From an uncultured Pirellulaceae bacterium (GTDB lineage: Bacteria; Planctomycetota; Planctomycetia; Pirellulales; Pirellulaceae), in the NCBI GenBank assembly GCA_937929805.1, contig CALFUT010000048.1, positions 27,115-91,114 on the forward strand: a DNA stretch of 64,000 nucleotides. The letters run 5' to 3'. Under the pieces are notes generated by a model. That model saw only the letters and a program-made list of their open reading frames with translations, searched no databases and was not told the origin of the DNA. This document shows positions 45,115 through 53,940 of this stretch, piece after piece. The translations under genes and the position numbers were made by a program. Position 1 is the first letter of the stretch; every line of letters begins with the position of its first letter.

Positions 45115-45826
45115 AACAGACAGAGAACTCTTGCTTTCTGAATTCAATGCAAGAATAAACGAGGCTGTGAAGTTTTCTTACCCTGTAAGAGACGGAGAAC
45201 TCCAGCTCAAAGTTGCAAATTCATTAGCTCAATACCTAGAAACGCTAGGGTCTAAACTTGAGACTGTCCGGGAGGGGGCTGACCCAGAATTGTCAAACTT
45301 TGTTCTGGGGCTTTTTAACTACATGACGTCCGCTATTCGCTTGCTACACATGTGGCTTGCGATTCGCAGCGATGATCCCGGCGAAGGCTGGAACGCACTC
45401 ATTGACGCACAAGCATTTGCTAGAAAAGCAATGCGGGCCCATGACGTCCTCCTGAATCAACTCGAAGAGTTTAATAGCTATCTTCTGCATTTGGAGGAAA
45501 CGCTTTTTCCTCCTCAGCAATTTGTAAGCATGTCATTCACAGTGAAAAAAAGCAAATGCTCTATTTGCAACGACGCATTTCACAAATGCAATCACATAGC
45601 AGGCCGCCCCTACAATGGGCAGTTCTGCACTCAAGTTGTCACCAACGCGGGACCAGTGGAACACACGGCACTCGTTGACCATCCATACGACAAAGGGTGT
45701 CGATTGACGAGCTACTCAAAAGACGGTTTCGACGTTGACACTATGACTCTGGTGAAAACTCCTAGTGAAGATGGCGACACGTCCTCCGGAAGATTCAAGG
45801 CAATTGGAATGCGATCAGGAATCTAA
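45107..45826 (+). CDS. Orphan protein with a helical N-terminus and Cys/His-rich C-terminus
   Basis: 239 residues. Residues about 1-135 are helical. Residues 151-200 hold a probable metal site: C151, C154, C161, H163, C174, C198 (CSICNDAFHKCNH, GQFC, KGCRL). An R-x5-H pattern occurs in ARKAMRAHD (R106, H112), which loosely matches HEPN RNase motifs but is too short to decide. It is translationally coupled to the preceding gene. Function unknown; both genes sit in an accessory island. Confidence 0.65.
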   Translation: MNETDRELLLSEFNARINEAVKFSYPVRDGELQLKVANSLAQYLETLGSKLETVREGADPELSNFVLGLFNYMTSAIRLLHMWLAIRSDDPGEGWNALIDAQAFARKAMRAHDVLLNQLEEFNSYLLHLEETLFPPQQFVSMSFTVKKSKCSICNDAFHKCNHIAGRPYNGQFCTQVVTNAGPVEHTALVDHPYDKGCRLTSYSKDGFDVDTMTLVKTPSEDGDTSSGRFKAIGMRSGI

Positions 45827-45908
45827 ATGGTGTCTGTTTCCGTTGTCTCGTCCTGTCAAAAGTGTTAACGTACATTTGCAGCCCGTTCTACCTATCGTCA
45901 TTTAGAAG

Positions 45909-46232
45909 ATGCCAACTTCGTACTCGAAAAAGCTAGGAATCGACATGAGTCAATTCGACGACCTTTTGGATCTCGATATACCAAACCACCCTGAGTCTTT
46001 TGAAATTCGCTTCATCGGAGGGCCGTACGACGGAAAGGTTCTTGATTCCGATTGCCCGCGATCAAGTAGGCAAGTGGCTGAATGCTATTGGGTTGCAACA
46101 GCGGGGGGGCTCGTTGGAAGACGGTACATGGAAATGTCGATTGGGTTTAAGAACGCTTGGTACGTTGTAACCTCCAACACAGTTGAAAGCGGCAAGACAG
46201 TTGTAAGGCTGGACTTTGAAAAACAAGTCTAA
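45909..46232 (+). CDS. Small orphan protein
   Basis: 107 residues with a start at 45909, or the internal Met at 45945 (MSQFDDLLDLD). Contains FIGGPYDGKVLDSD, a GGPYDG motif that I associate with small hypothetical proteins in phage-like or accessory settings, followed by beta strands. No further assignment. It lies 82 bases after the two-gene cassette on the same strand. Confidence 0.55.
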   Translation: MPTSYSKKLGIDMSQFDDLLDLDIPNHPESFEIRFIGGPYDGKVLDSDCPRSSRQVAECYWVATAGGLVGRRYMEMSIGFKNAWYVVTSNTVESGKTVVRLDFEKQV

Positions 46233-46325
46233 TGAGTTGGGGCGTCTCTGAAAGTCGCGTGCCAAGTGCCATGAATTTAAGGCATACCCAGCCCTTGGGT
46301 CACTCCTTCAACTTTGGCCTTCCCG

Positions 46326-46499
46326 TTAGTTCAAGTTTAGATAACGCTGGACGGTTCGACGACTGACGTTCATCGCTTGAGCAATCTCCGAATCGGTCAG
46401 ACCACGCTCACGAAGTTTGGCCGCTCTGGCTTTGGTGGTCCCTGCCTTCCTGCCTTCGTAGACTCCACGCTCTTGAGATGCCTTAATTTCTGCCCCACC
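46326..46499 (-). pseudogene. C-terminal remnant of a serine recombinase (resolvase/invertase)
   Basis: An uninterrupted stretch of about 57 residues ending at TAA (46326-46328) contains ASQERGVYEGRKAG, then KARAAKLRERGLTDSEIA, then NVSRRTVQRYLNLN. This is the helix-turn-helix C-terminus of Hin/resolvase-type recombinases. A stop lies just upstream in frame, and no catalytic N-terminal domain follows, so it is a truncated relic. It sits at the right edge of the accessory island, next to yifB. Confidence 0.75.
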
Positions 46500-46550
46500 T
46501 CAGTCTGTCGAAGACGTCCGGTTAGTGTTTGCGGCGACGGATAATGGATT

Positions 46551-48134
46551 TTACTTCCAGATGTCCCGGTCCAACATCCGGTAGTTGATTGCTTCGGCTA
46601 GGTGTGGCAAGGCGATTGATTCAGAGCCGTCGAGGTCGGCGATCGTGCGGGACATGCGTAGGACTTTGTCGTGGGCTCGTGCGGATAAGCCAAGATCGTT
46701 CACGCTGACTTTCAGCAGGTTCATGCTCTCATCGTCCAAGGCGCAGAACTTGCGAATCTGTTGGCTGGACATCTGCGCGTTGTACATGATGCTGGTCTCG
46801 GCAAATCGAGCGGCCTGCATCTTGCGGGCGGAAATGACTTGCTGCCGAATGGTTTCGCTGGAAGTGCCCTGCTCTTTCGATGCGAGTTCTTTGAACTCGG
46901 CGGCGGGCACTTCGACGTGGATGTCGATCCGATCCAACAGCGGGCCGCTAATCTTTCCCATGTAGCGTTCGATTTGAGGCGGCGTGCAGTTGCATGACCG
47001 CCGTGGATCGCTCCGATAGCCGCACGGGCAAGGATTGAGTGCGGCGATCATCATGAAATCGCAAGGGAACGTGGTCGACGTGAGCGCTCGTGAGATCGTG
47101 ACGATGCGATCTTCCAGCGGCTGGCGGAGAACCTCAAGCGTGCGGCGATTGAACTCGGGTAGCTCGTCCAGAAACAACACGCCATTGTGAGCCATACTGA
47201 TTTCGCCCGGCATTGGGTTGCTGCCGCCACCGACTAGGCCGGGTTCGCTGATCGTGTGGTGCGGCGAACGAAACGGCCGAGTCGCCATCAGCGGTTGGGA
47301 CGAATCCAAACGACCGACCGAGCTGTAGATCCGAGTCGTCTCGATCGATTCGTCGGGCGAAAGATGAGGCAACACGGTGGGGACTCGTTTGGCCAGCATC
47401 GTCTTTCCACTGCCAGGCGGGCCCAGCATCAACAGGTTGTGCGATCCTGCCGCGGCGACCGTGATAGCTCGTTTGGCCATTTCTTGGCCTCGGACGTCTG
47501 CGAAGTCGACCTCGTACTGCGAGAACTCATCGAACAGTTCGTCGATTCGAGACGGCGTTGGTTCGATATCCAACTGCCCGGAGAAGAAACCAACGGCTTC
47601 GGTCAAGGAATGGACGGCAATCACTTCAAGGTCTTCGACGACCGCGGCCTCGGAAGCGTTTTGAGCCGGAACCACAATCCCTTTGAGGCCCATTTCACGT
47701 GCGGCGATCGCCATCGATAACACGCCTTTGCAGGGTCGCGTCGTTCCCTCGAGAGCCAGTTCGCCCACTGCGGCGTAATCGTCCAAGCGATCGGATTCGA
47801 ATTGACTGCTGCCGATCAGGATTCCCAGTGTGATCGGAAGGTCAAACGAAGCGGCTTGTTTGGGAAGTTCGGCCGGAGCAAGATTGATCACGACGCGATC
47901 AAATGGGCGCTGAAAACCGCTGTTTGCCATCGCTCGTTCGCAGCGGTGAATGCTTTCGCGAACCGCGGCTTCTGGTAGACCGACCAAGATCGTTTTAGGT
48001 GCACTTCGGACTGACACGTCCACTTCCGCTTCGACCGGCATCGCTTTGATGCCCAGCAAAGAGAAGGTGTGCAAGCGTGCCAAACGCCCACCTGCGTGAG
48101 GTGATTCGCCATCGGCATGGTCGTTTGAAGTCAT
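46551..48134 (-). CDS. comM: YifB/ComM-family Mg-chelatase-like AAA ATPase
   Basis: An N-terminal Lon-like (ChlI) domain is followed by an AAA module with Walker A LGPPGSGKTMLAKR and Walker B LFLDELPEF. The C-terminal domain has a Cys motif (NPCPCGYRSDPRRSCNC). 527 residues is the family norm. ComM is a hexameric helicase that extends branch migration during natural transformation. All motifs are intact. It is followed 23 bases from the start by the WYL regulator gene on the same strand (upstream in transcription), so they may be co-transcribed. Confidence 0.93.
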   Translation of the reverse strand: MTSNDHADGESPHAGGRLARLHTFSLLGIKAMPVEAEVDVSVRSAPKTILVGLPEAAVRESIHRCERAMANSGFQRPFDRVVINLAPAELPKQAASFDLPITLGILIGSSQFESDRLDDYAAVGELALEGTTRPCKGVLSMAIAAREMGLKGIVVPAQNASEAAVVEDLEVIAVHSLTEAVGFFSGQLDIEPTPSRIDELFDEFSQYEVDFADVRGQEMAKRAITVAAAGSHNLLMLGPPGSGKTMLAKRVPTVLPHLSPDESIETTRIYSSVGRLDSSQPLMATRPFRSPHHTISEPGLVGGGSNPMPGEISMAHNGVLFLDELPEFNRRTLEVLRQPLEDRIVTISRALTSTTFPCDFMMIAALNPCPCGYRSDPRRSCNCTPPQIERYMGKISGPLLDRIDIHVEVPAAEFKELASKEQGTSSETIRQQVISARKMQAARFAETSIMYNAQMSSQQIRKFCALDDESMNLLKVSVNDLGLSARAHDKVLRMSRTIADLDGSESIALPHLAEAINYRMLDRDIWK

Positions 48135-48157
48135 GGGCGTGCTGGTGTGAAGATGTT

Positions 48158-49168
48158 TCAGGAGTACATGTCAGACATTTCTTTGACGATTCGAGCCATC
48201 GATTTTCGCGCCGAAGCGGGCGAGACGATTTCCGCGTTGGCTCCCATGCTTAGGACTCGCGGGATGATTTCTAGGTCATGAGCTGCTTCGACCATTAGTT
48301 CAATTTGACCGTCGGCACGTTTTTTGATTTTCTGATCGGGATGCCAAGGGTCTTCCGACACCCAGCGAGCCGCCGCAGCCGAAATTCGAATCTTAAAGCG
48401 TTGTGTTTTGCTGCGGACGAACATGCCCAATGAGCTACCGACAAACGCGTCGATGTCTAGGTCGTCAGGAATTTTGAACCAAGCGTCCAGCAGTTTGGCG
48501 GACTCGAATCGGTCCAGTTTGAAGGAACGCGTTCGCGTTTCTGGATTTTCGTCTTCGCATGCCGCCGCGATCACGTACAGACTCGATTGAAAAAGTACCA
48601 ACGTGTAAGGTTCGATCTTTCGCACCTTCGGCGGCTTGCCAATGCTGGCGTATTTTACCTCAATGATCCGGTGCTCCAGCACGCCTCGGTTGAGTGTCTT
48701 GATGATGCCGTGTTGTTTTTCGTACGACTTTGCCGGTACACCAAGGACTCGCAACGTCTTGCGGAATTTCTCGTAGTGCGTAAACACCGAGTCAGGAATT
48801 TCCTCCTGAATCTTCTTCCAGAAAGACTCGATGCCTGACCAGAACGGAGTACCTGCCAGCGGATGCATCAACTGCCTGCCAACCGACAGAGCGATCAATT
48901 CGGATGCGGAAAAACTGATTCGAGTTGCCTTTTTGGCCAAGGGGCCCAGCTTCCACACTTTGCCCCGTTGAGTTTCGTGGCAATCGACATCAATTCCCGC
49001 GGCTTGCAACGCGTCGAGGTCGCGTTTGATCGTTCGTTGGTGAATGGAGGTTAGGCCAAGTTCGTCACAGATGTCGTCAGACAGTTCCTTGATCGTTTTT
49101 CCGAACCGAACACGTTCAAGGATTTGCAGGATCTTGTGCTGGCGAATAAGTTGTTCGTTTCGAGCCAT
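48158..49168 (-). CDS. HTH-WYL transcriptional regulator
   Basis: The preferred start is Met 49168 (MARNEQLIRQHKILQILERV), giving 336 residues. An N-terminal winged HTH (IHQRTIKRDLDALQAAGIDV) is followed by a WYL-type domain. The ligand-binding region includes IIEVKYASIGKPPKVRKIEPY, then SLYVIAAACEDE and RSFKLDRFESAKLLD. A WYL C-terminal extension (WVSEDPWHPDQKIKKRADG) is present. WYL domains sense nucleic-acid-like ligands and often control defence or DNA-repair genes. It may regulate the adjacent yifB. Confidence 0.88.
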   Translation of the reverse strand: MARNEQLIRQHKILQILERVRFGKTIKELSDDICDELGLTSIHQRTIKRDLDALQAAGIDVDCHETQRGKVWKLGPLAKKATRISFSASELIALSVGRQLMHPLAGTPFWSGIESFWKKIQEEIPDSVFTHYEKFRKTLRVLGVPAKSYEKQHGIIKTLNRGVLEHRIIEVKYASIGKPPKVRKIEPYTLVLFQSSLYVIAAACEDENPETRTRSFKLDRFESAKLLDAWFKIPDDLDIDAFVGSSLGMFVRSKTQRFKIRISAAAARWVSEDPWHPDQKIKKRADGQIELMVEAAHDLEIIPRVLSMGANAEIVSPASARKSMARIVKEMSDMYS

Positions 49169-49444
49169 GTTTGATCGAAAGAGCGTTGGGTTGATGTGGA
49201 AGAAAGGTAAACCATTCAGGTTTGCTAATCCTGAACAGGTATATTTTCGATCAGTATTATTACCGATGTCGCGATCAGCACCAGCCACTTGAAATTGACA
49301 GGATCCGGGCCCAAATCAATATCCTTTTCGGGGCCCGTCGCGAGCTAGATAGCGGTTTTTTACCGCATCGCGACCGCCAATGATTTTGTACAATCTGCCG
49401 TTTCGCGATCGCAACTTAAGTGACAAATTCCTCCGAGTATAAAT

Positions 49445-50254
49445 ATGCCTCAACCCAAAACTGCTGTTGTTTGCCTAAGTGGTGGAATGGACTCGACCGC
49501 CCTGCTGATGCGTCTACTTGCTGAGGGTCGAAAAGTTTATGGGATCAGTTTCGACTACGGGCAGAAGCATCGAGTTGAACTGGATCGTTTGAAGCTCAAT
49601 CTGACGTACTTGAAACAAAATGACATTCAACTGGATTGGCAGTTGATGGATCTTTCCGGTCTAGGGAAGTTGCTGCACTCGGCGTTGACGGATTCCAATT
49701 GGACGGTGCCAACGGGGCACTATGAACAAGAGAATATGAAGCAGACGGTTGTTCCCAACCGCAACGCAATTTTTGCTTCGATTAGTTACAGCTACGCCCT
49801 GTCACTGGCGATTCGAAAGAATGCGGACGTTGATTTTTGTCTGGGCGTACATAGTGGAGATCACGCGATTTATCCCGATTGCCGTCCCGAGTTTTATGAA
49901 GCGGTCTTCCACGCCTTTAAGATTGGCAATTGGGATTCAGAAAAAGTTCACCTTCACTTGCCATTTCTAAACGGTGACAAACTTTCGATTTTGCAGGATT
50001 CGGCGGTTGCAATCGAAAAGCTGGGTTTGGATTTCGATCAGGTATTTGCGAATACGATCACCAGCTACCAGCCCGATGCGAAAGGTAGATCTCACGGACT
50101 AACGGGGTCTGACGTGGAGCGAGTCCTCGCGTTTCACAAGTTTGGCGTGAAAGATCCAATCGAGTATGTGAAACCGTGGGATGAAGTGGTTGCTCAGGCG
50201 TTGAAGCTGGAACGGGAGTTTCAACAAGATACGGGCTATTCGAAGCGAGACTGA
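49445..50254 (+). CDS. queC: QueC-like 7-cyano-7-deazaguanine synthase homologue lacking the zinc site
   Basis: The P-loop is intact (CLSGGMDSTALLMRL, residues 10-24), with FDYGQKHR, VPNRNAIF and GVHSGDHAIYPDCRPEF matching QueC. QueC converts carboxydeazaguanine, ammonia and ATP to preQ0 for queuosine or 7-deazaguanine DNA modification. Canonical enzymes end with a zinc site built from SCY and CGxCxxC; here the aligned segment reads TSY and HGLTGSD, so the four cysteines are S207, H217, T220 and D223, while R226 and F230 remain. No queD, queE or queF is nearby. It may be a divergent true QueC or a QueC-like protein of other function. Confidence 0.85.
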   Translation: MPQPKTAVVCLSGGMDSTALLMRLLAEGRKVYGISFDYGQKHRVELDRLKLNLTYLKQNDIQLDWQLMDLSGLGKLLHSALTDSNWTVPTGHYEQENMKQTVVPNRNAIFASISYSYALSLAIRKNADVDFCLGVHSGDHAIYPDCRPEFYEAVFHAFKIGNWDSEKVHLHLPFLNGDKLSILQDSAVAIEKLGLDFDQVFANTITSYQPDAKGRSHGLTGSDVERVLAFHKFGVKDPIEYVKPWDEVVAQALKLEREFQQDTGYSKRD

Positions 50255-50400
50255 ATCCATCACGGTTTAGTCGCTACAAAGCATGATTACTCAATCCCAT
50301 TCTGCCGAAAGCGCGTGGAATTGTGTCTGGCGGCCTCGAATTACGCAGCGATGTAACTATCGTGTGTTGACTTGATACGACCTGTTTTGCCCGATTAGAA

Positions 50401-51702
50401 ATGAATGATTCCATTAACAACTCCCGATTCGCGTGGTTGAATCAATCATGGGTCGTCGCGCTGCTGTTGGCTGGCCTGGTAGTGGGGGTTGCTGCTACCG
50501 GGTATCGGACCTACCGGCAGTATTCAATGCCGTCGGACCAGTTTGACTGGACCAATCGCGGGCATAGCGACTTTCACAACGGGGCTTACTTTTTGTCGTT
50601 GGCGTTTCGCGAAGGAGTCAACCCGTACTCGAATGAGATGGGTGATCGCTACCTGATTGCTCGATCGTCCCCGATCTATTCCCCTGTTGTCTTCGTTTGG
50701 CACCTACCCTTCAGCTTTCTTGGGTTATACGAAGCGGATGTTCTGTTCTTCCTGTGCAACACGGCGATGCTTGGATTGTTGGCGTGGATGGGCATCTATA
50801 TGTCCGATCAGAAATTTCGCTGGGGCATCTGGATTTTGTTCTTTACCGTTCTGGTCTACAGCCGTCCGGGGCACGTGACGCTGTTTACGGGGTACTTTAC
50901 CGCTGAGCTGGTGATCGGATCCATTGTCGCCCTTCACTTCGGTGCTACTCGGCCATTTCTTTCCGGGGTGGGCATGTTGCTGGCGTCAGGGAAGCCGACT
51001 TATGTCCTGCCGTTGATCGTGATGATGCTTTGCCGGCGAAACTATCGGGCGGTCGTCGCCGGTCTTCTGTTGTGTATCGCCGGTGGGCTGTTGGGGCTGG
51101 GCTGGCTGGCTTCGTTTTCAAGCCCAATGGAAGTTGCGGCCGGCATCAATGAAGGGCGAGTCGCGCTGCACGAGGATCCGACGGAGGATCCGGTAAACAC
51201 TTGGACCCGTTTGGATACTGTTGGGATGGTGTCCAAAGTTGTGGGGTGGAAGCCAAATGATTTTGCGTACTTTGGATCGATGCTCTTGATGCTGGCAGTG
51301 CCGGGATGGGTGATCTTCAAGGCTTCTCAGTTCGAGCGGAACCGGGGGGCGACAGGACTGACGGCGACGATCGCGTGTCTGACGATCCTTGTCTCGATTT
51401 ACCACCACGCTTACGACAGCCTTTTGGTCGTAGTGCCGTGGATTGGCATCGCGTTTTTCCGAACGATTGATCGAGCGGAAATGCCTGAGTGGTGTCGGCG
51501 AACGTTGGCGGTTTTGTTGGCCGTTCCGCTGGCAAACTATTTTTCCACACGAGTGTTTCAGCAGAAGCTGGGGCTTGATCCCCAGAGCGGGATTTGGGAA
51601 ACGATCACCTCGGTCAACGGAGTTTGTTTACTGATGGCGTTGGGGTTGGCCTGCTGGTGTGCGTGGAAGTGCTCGACGAAAACCAGGGCCGCCATCCCGT
51701 AA
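50401..51702 (+). CDS. GT87/DUF2029-like integral membrane glycosyltransferase
   Basis: 433 residues with about 10 hydrophobic helices from residue 17 on, and a conserved acidic/aromatic loop after the first helix (RGHSDFHNGAYFLSLAFREG, split here at residues about 52-71). This resembles the polyprenyl-phosphate-mannose type transferases of family GT87, where the loop after helix 1 carries the catalytic Asp. It would transfer sugars to envelope acceptors from a lipid-linked donor. No paired gene is evident. The ATG at 50401 has no strong ribosome site. Confidence 0.7.
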   Translation: MNDSINNSRFAWLNQSWVVALLLAGLVVGVAATGYRTYRQYSMPSDQFDWTNRGHSDFHNGAYFLSLAFREGVNPYSNEMGDRYLIARSSPIYSPVVFVWHLPFSFLGLYEADVLFFLCNTAMLGLLAWMGIYMSDQKFRWGIWILFFTVLVYSRPGHVTLFTGYFTAELVIGSIVALHFGATRPFLSGVGMLLASGKPTYVLPLIVMMLCRRNYRAVVAGLLLCIAGGLLGLGWLASFSSPMEVAAGINEGRVALHEDPTEDPVNTWTRLDTVGMVSKVVGWKPNDFAYFGSMLLMLAVPGWVIFKASQFERNRGATGLTATIACLTILVSIYHHAYDSLLVVVPWIGIAFFRTIDRAEMPEWCRRTLAVLLAVPLANYFSTRVFQQKLGLDPQSGIWETITSVNGVCLLMALGLACWCAWKCSTKTRAAIP

Positions 51703-51781
51703 AACCACATGGGTGACTTGTGAATGCAAGTTGTCTAAAGGTTTTTGCATTCGTTGTGGGAAACGGTTTTCGCGACGCCGC

Positions 51782-53359
51782 TTACTTCTCAGCGATTCTC
51801 CGGCTGGCTTCGTCCAGGCGAGCGACAGGAACTTTGACCTTCGTTCCGTCTCGCTTGCGTAAGTGAACGTACTCGCCATCGTTTTGCAGCAGTTCGGCTT
51901 CAATCGAGTACTTCCCAGAATTGTCTCGCCAAGTGGCGTAGTTCCGCATTTCGTGCATGGCGCCCTCTAGCTGGTCCTTCGTGACCTCTTGAAGGATCGT
52001 GATCGACATCGACGTGAGTCCCGGAATCAATACGGTCTTGGTGCCCGCGACAAAGACTGGCATTGGCACCATTTCTTCGCCGCGCGCAAGGCCTGTCGTG
52101 GATTTTGTCCACATTAAATAGCGGCCGCCATCGTAGTCGACCACAATTTCATGGTCGTTGAATGCATGAAGGGCGACGGCGCCTTCAAGAAATCCGATTG
52201 ATCCGGCACCGCGAGTGTCCAGCGGCGGCCCGGCCTCTGTGAGCAATGCCAGTACAGCCCTGTCATCCGAACTGTCACTAATCTTACTACGAAGCGCCTT
52301 CAGATCTTCTAATCGTTTTTCACCTTTTCGCACCATCCGCCACTTGGTTCGTTCGTCTTTGAAAAAGTAGGTGTCCGTGTTTCGGCCGCGCATTTTGACA
52401 AATTGTTCGCTTCTACTTCCGTACTCCGAAGGAATATAGGTTTTTCCCTTTCGCATCTGACTGATGATGTTACCCGTCCGAGTTGTCGATCTACGCACAT
52501 GTTTGACGAGGTTGCTGAACGAGCTTCTGCCTTCGTCGAAATAAGCTTCAAACGATTCTTGAGGTACTTCGCGGTAATCAACCAGCGATTCAACACCCGG
52601 CGTGGCTCTTTCCCGATCACGGATTTTTCCGACTCCGGCAGCCAATGTTTGTTCGGGCTTTGTTTTTGCATTTTCGATCGCTCGACGGATGTCCACGATC
52701 GAGATACCAAAATTCAGATTCTGTGCCCTGCCAAACGATGCTCGGGTGCTCATCGCAACTACTTCGCCAAAGCTATTGATCAGCGGCCCGCCACTGTTGC
52801 CCGGCGACAATGCCGCGTCGACTTGGACCCAAGTGCCACGCATACTGTCGTCGCCAATTTCCTTTCCAAGCTCCAGCCCGGGGCGGATGGCACTAACAAT
52901 ACCTGTGGTCGCCGTAAACGAAAGGCCAAGCGGCGCACCTAATGCGGTCACGGTCTCGCCTTTACGCGGAAGTTCTTCGGCGAGCGCGATTGGAGTCAGT
53001 TCCCTTGCTTTCATTTTGGCAACGCAGATGTCTTTGCCTTCGTCAATCACATACGTTCCCACTAGCGAGTAACGTTTTCCATTTGGAAAAATTGCAACGG
53101 CGGATTTGGCTCCGGCCAAGACGTGGACGTTGGTCACGACGATCCCATCTTCAGAAACGACAAATCCACTTCCAAGTCCTTCGCCCGCGTACCCTTTGAC
53201 CTCGATGCGAACGACACTTGCGTCGCATCGTTCAATCACTTCGGCAAGGCTGTCTTCTGCGACGGCAGAAAGAGGGTTCAAAGACAACGCTCCAGCTGCG
53301 AACAGCAAACCAACGAGACTGGGAAAGAAACGGCCTATATTGACGGTGCCAAAGAACAT
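51782..53359 (-). CDS. Secreted HtrA-like serine protease with a C-terminal SHD1 domain
   Basis: Start chosen at 53359, where GAGG precedes the ATG and a signal peptide begins (MFFGTVNIGRFFPSLVGLLF). The trypsin-like domain has the triad: VVTNVHVLAG (His), EGKDICVAKM (Asp) and ALSPGNSGGPL (Ser). No PDZ domain follows. Instead there is a long beta-rich segment with two low-similarity parts, and the last 55 residues (ATWRDNSGKYSIEAELLQND, then VHLRKRDGTKVKVPVARLD) match SLA1-homology domain 1. SHD1 modules are frequent in planctomycetes and probably bind protein. Periplasmic protein quality control or a processing role is inferred. Confidence 0.88.
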   Translation of the reverse strand: MFFGTVNIGRFFPSLVGLLFAAGALSLNPLSAVAEDSLAEVIERCDASVVRIEVKGYAGEGLGSGFVVSEDGIVVTNVHVLAGAKSAVAIFPNGKRYSLVGTYVIDEGKDICVAKMKARELTPIALAEELPRKGETVTALGAPLGLSFTATTGIVSAIRPGLELGKEIGDDSMRGTWVQVDAALSPGNSGGPLINSFGEVVAMSTRASFGRAQNLNFGISIVDIRRAIENAKTKPEQTLAAGVGKIRDRERATPGVESLVDYREVPQESFEAYFDEGRSSFSNLVKHVRRSTTRTGNIISQMRKGKTYIPSEYGSRSEQFVKMRGRNTDTYFFKDERTKWRMVRKGEKRLEDLKALRSKISDSSDDRAVLALLTEAGPPLDTRGAGSIGFLEGAVALHAFNDHEIVVDYDGGRYLMWTKSTTGLARGEEMVPMPVFVAGTKTVLIPGLTSMSITILQEVTKDQLEGAMHEMRNYATWRDNSGKYSIEAELLQNDGEYVHLRKRDGTKVKVPVARLDEASRRIAEK

Positions 53360-53940
53360 ATCTGCCTCAACTCTGAACCAATGGAAGTAGGTATATTCAG
53401 AATACCAGCCCCTCAGCCACATGTCAAAAAAAGAGGCAGACAATTTTTCCAAAATGGGTAGGCTTTTTAAGACTCGATTCCTAACCGAAACAACCCAAAA
53501 AGTCCGGTATAACGAATTGATGTATTCTAATTGTGACCTCATGGGTTGATCAGTATTTACCGCCGTTCTTGGAAAGTTCCGTGTCGATCCAAAGCGAATG
53601 TTCTGCGGAATTGAATGGCATTGCTAAGCACATTTTCGGCGACCTTCCACTCGCAAATCTCAGTCGCTTGAGTCGAAGATAGGGAGCAAGCCTCCTCCGA
53701 GTACTGTTACTCGGGACCGATCTCTTCTTGGTTCCAGCCTGATGACATTGGTCTTGAAACGCAACGCGGCCGGTTGATCTCGATGTGAACGACCGAACCT
53801 TGACGGTTTCCCATTTGTCGTGACCCAGTAACGTTGGGGCAACGACGCAGCTGGTCAGTTCCGAAAATTTCTGGTGCTTTTCCGATCAGCGTCGTTGGTC
53901 AATAATGGAGCCCTACTAATTCAAACTCTGGTGATTTCTC
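53360..53940. other. 581-bp divergent region upstream of leuA
   Basis: Contains a perfect hairpin CCGAGTA-CTGT-TACTCGG at 53697-53714 without a T-run, so not a terminator. No leucine-rich leader peptide and no T-box-like element was recognised. Promoters of leuA and the protease gene must lie here. Confidence 0.4.

Noticed and set aside
49307..49338. CGGGCCC/GGGCCCG hairpin before queC, considered as a preQ1-type riboswitch
   Set aside because: No preQ1 pseudoknot consensus follows and the loop is long; it is just a stable inverted repeat.
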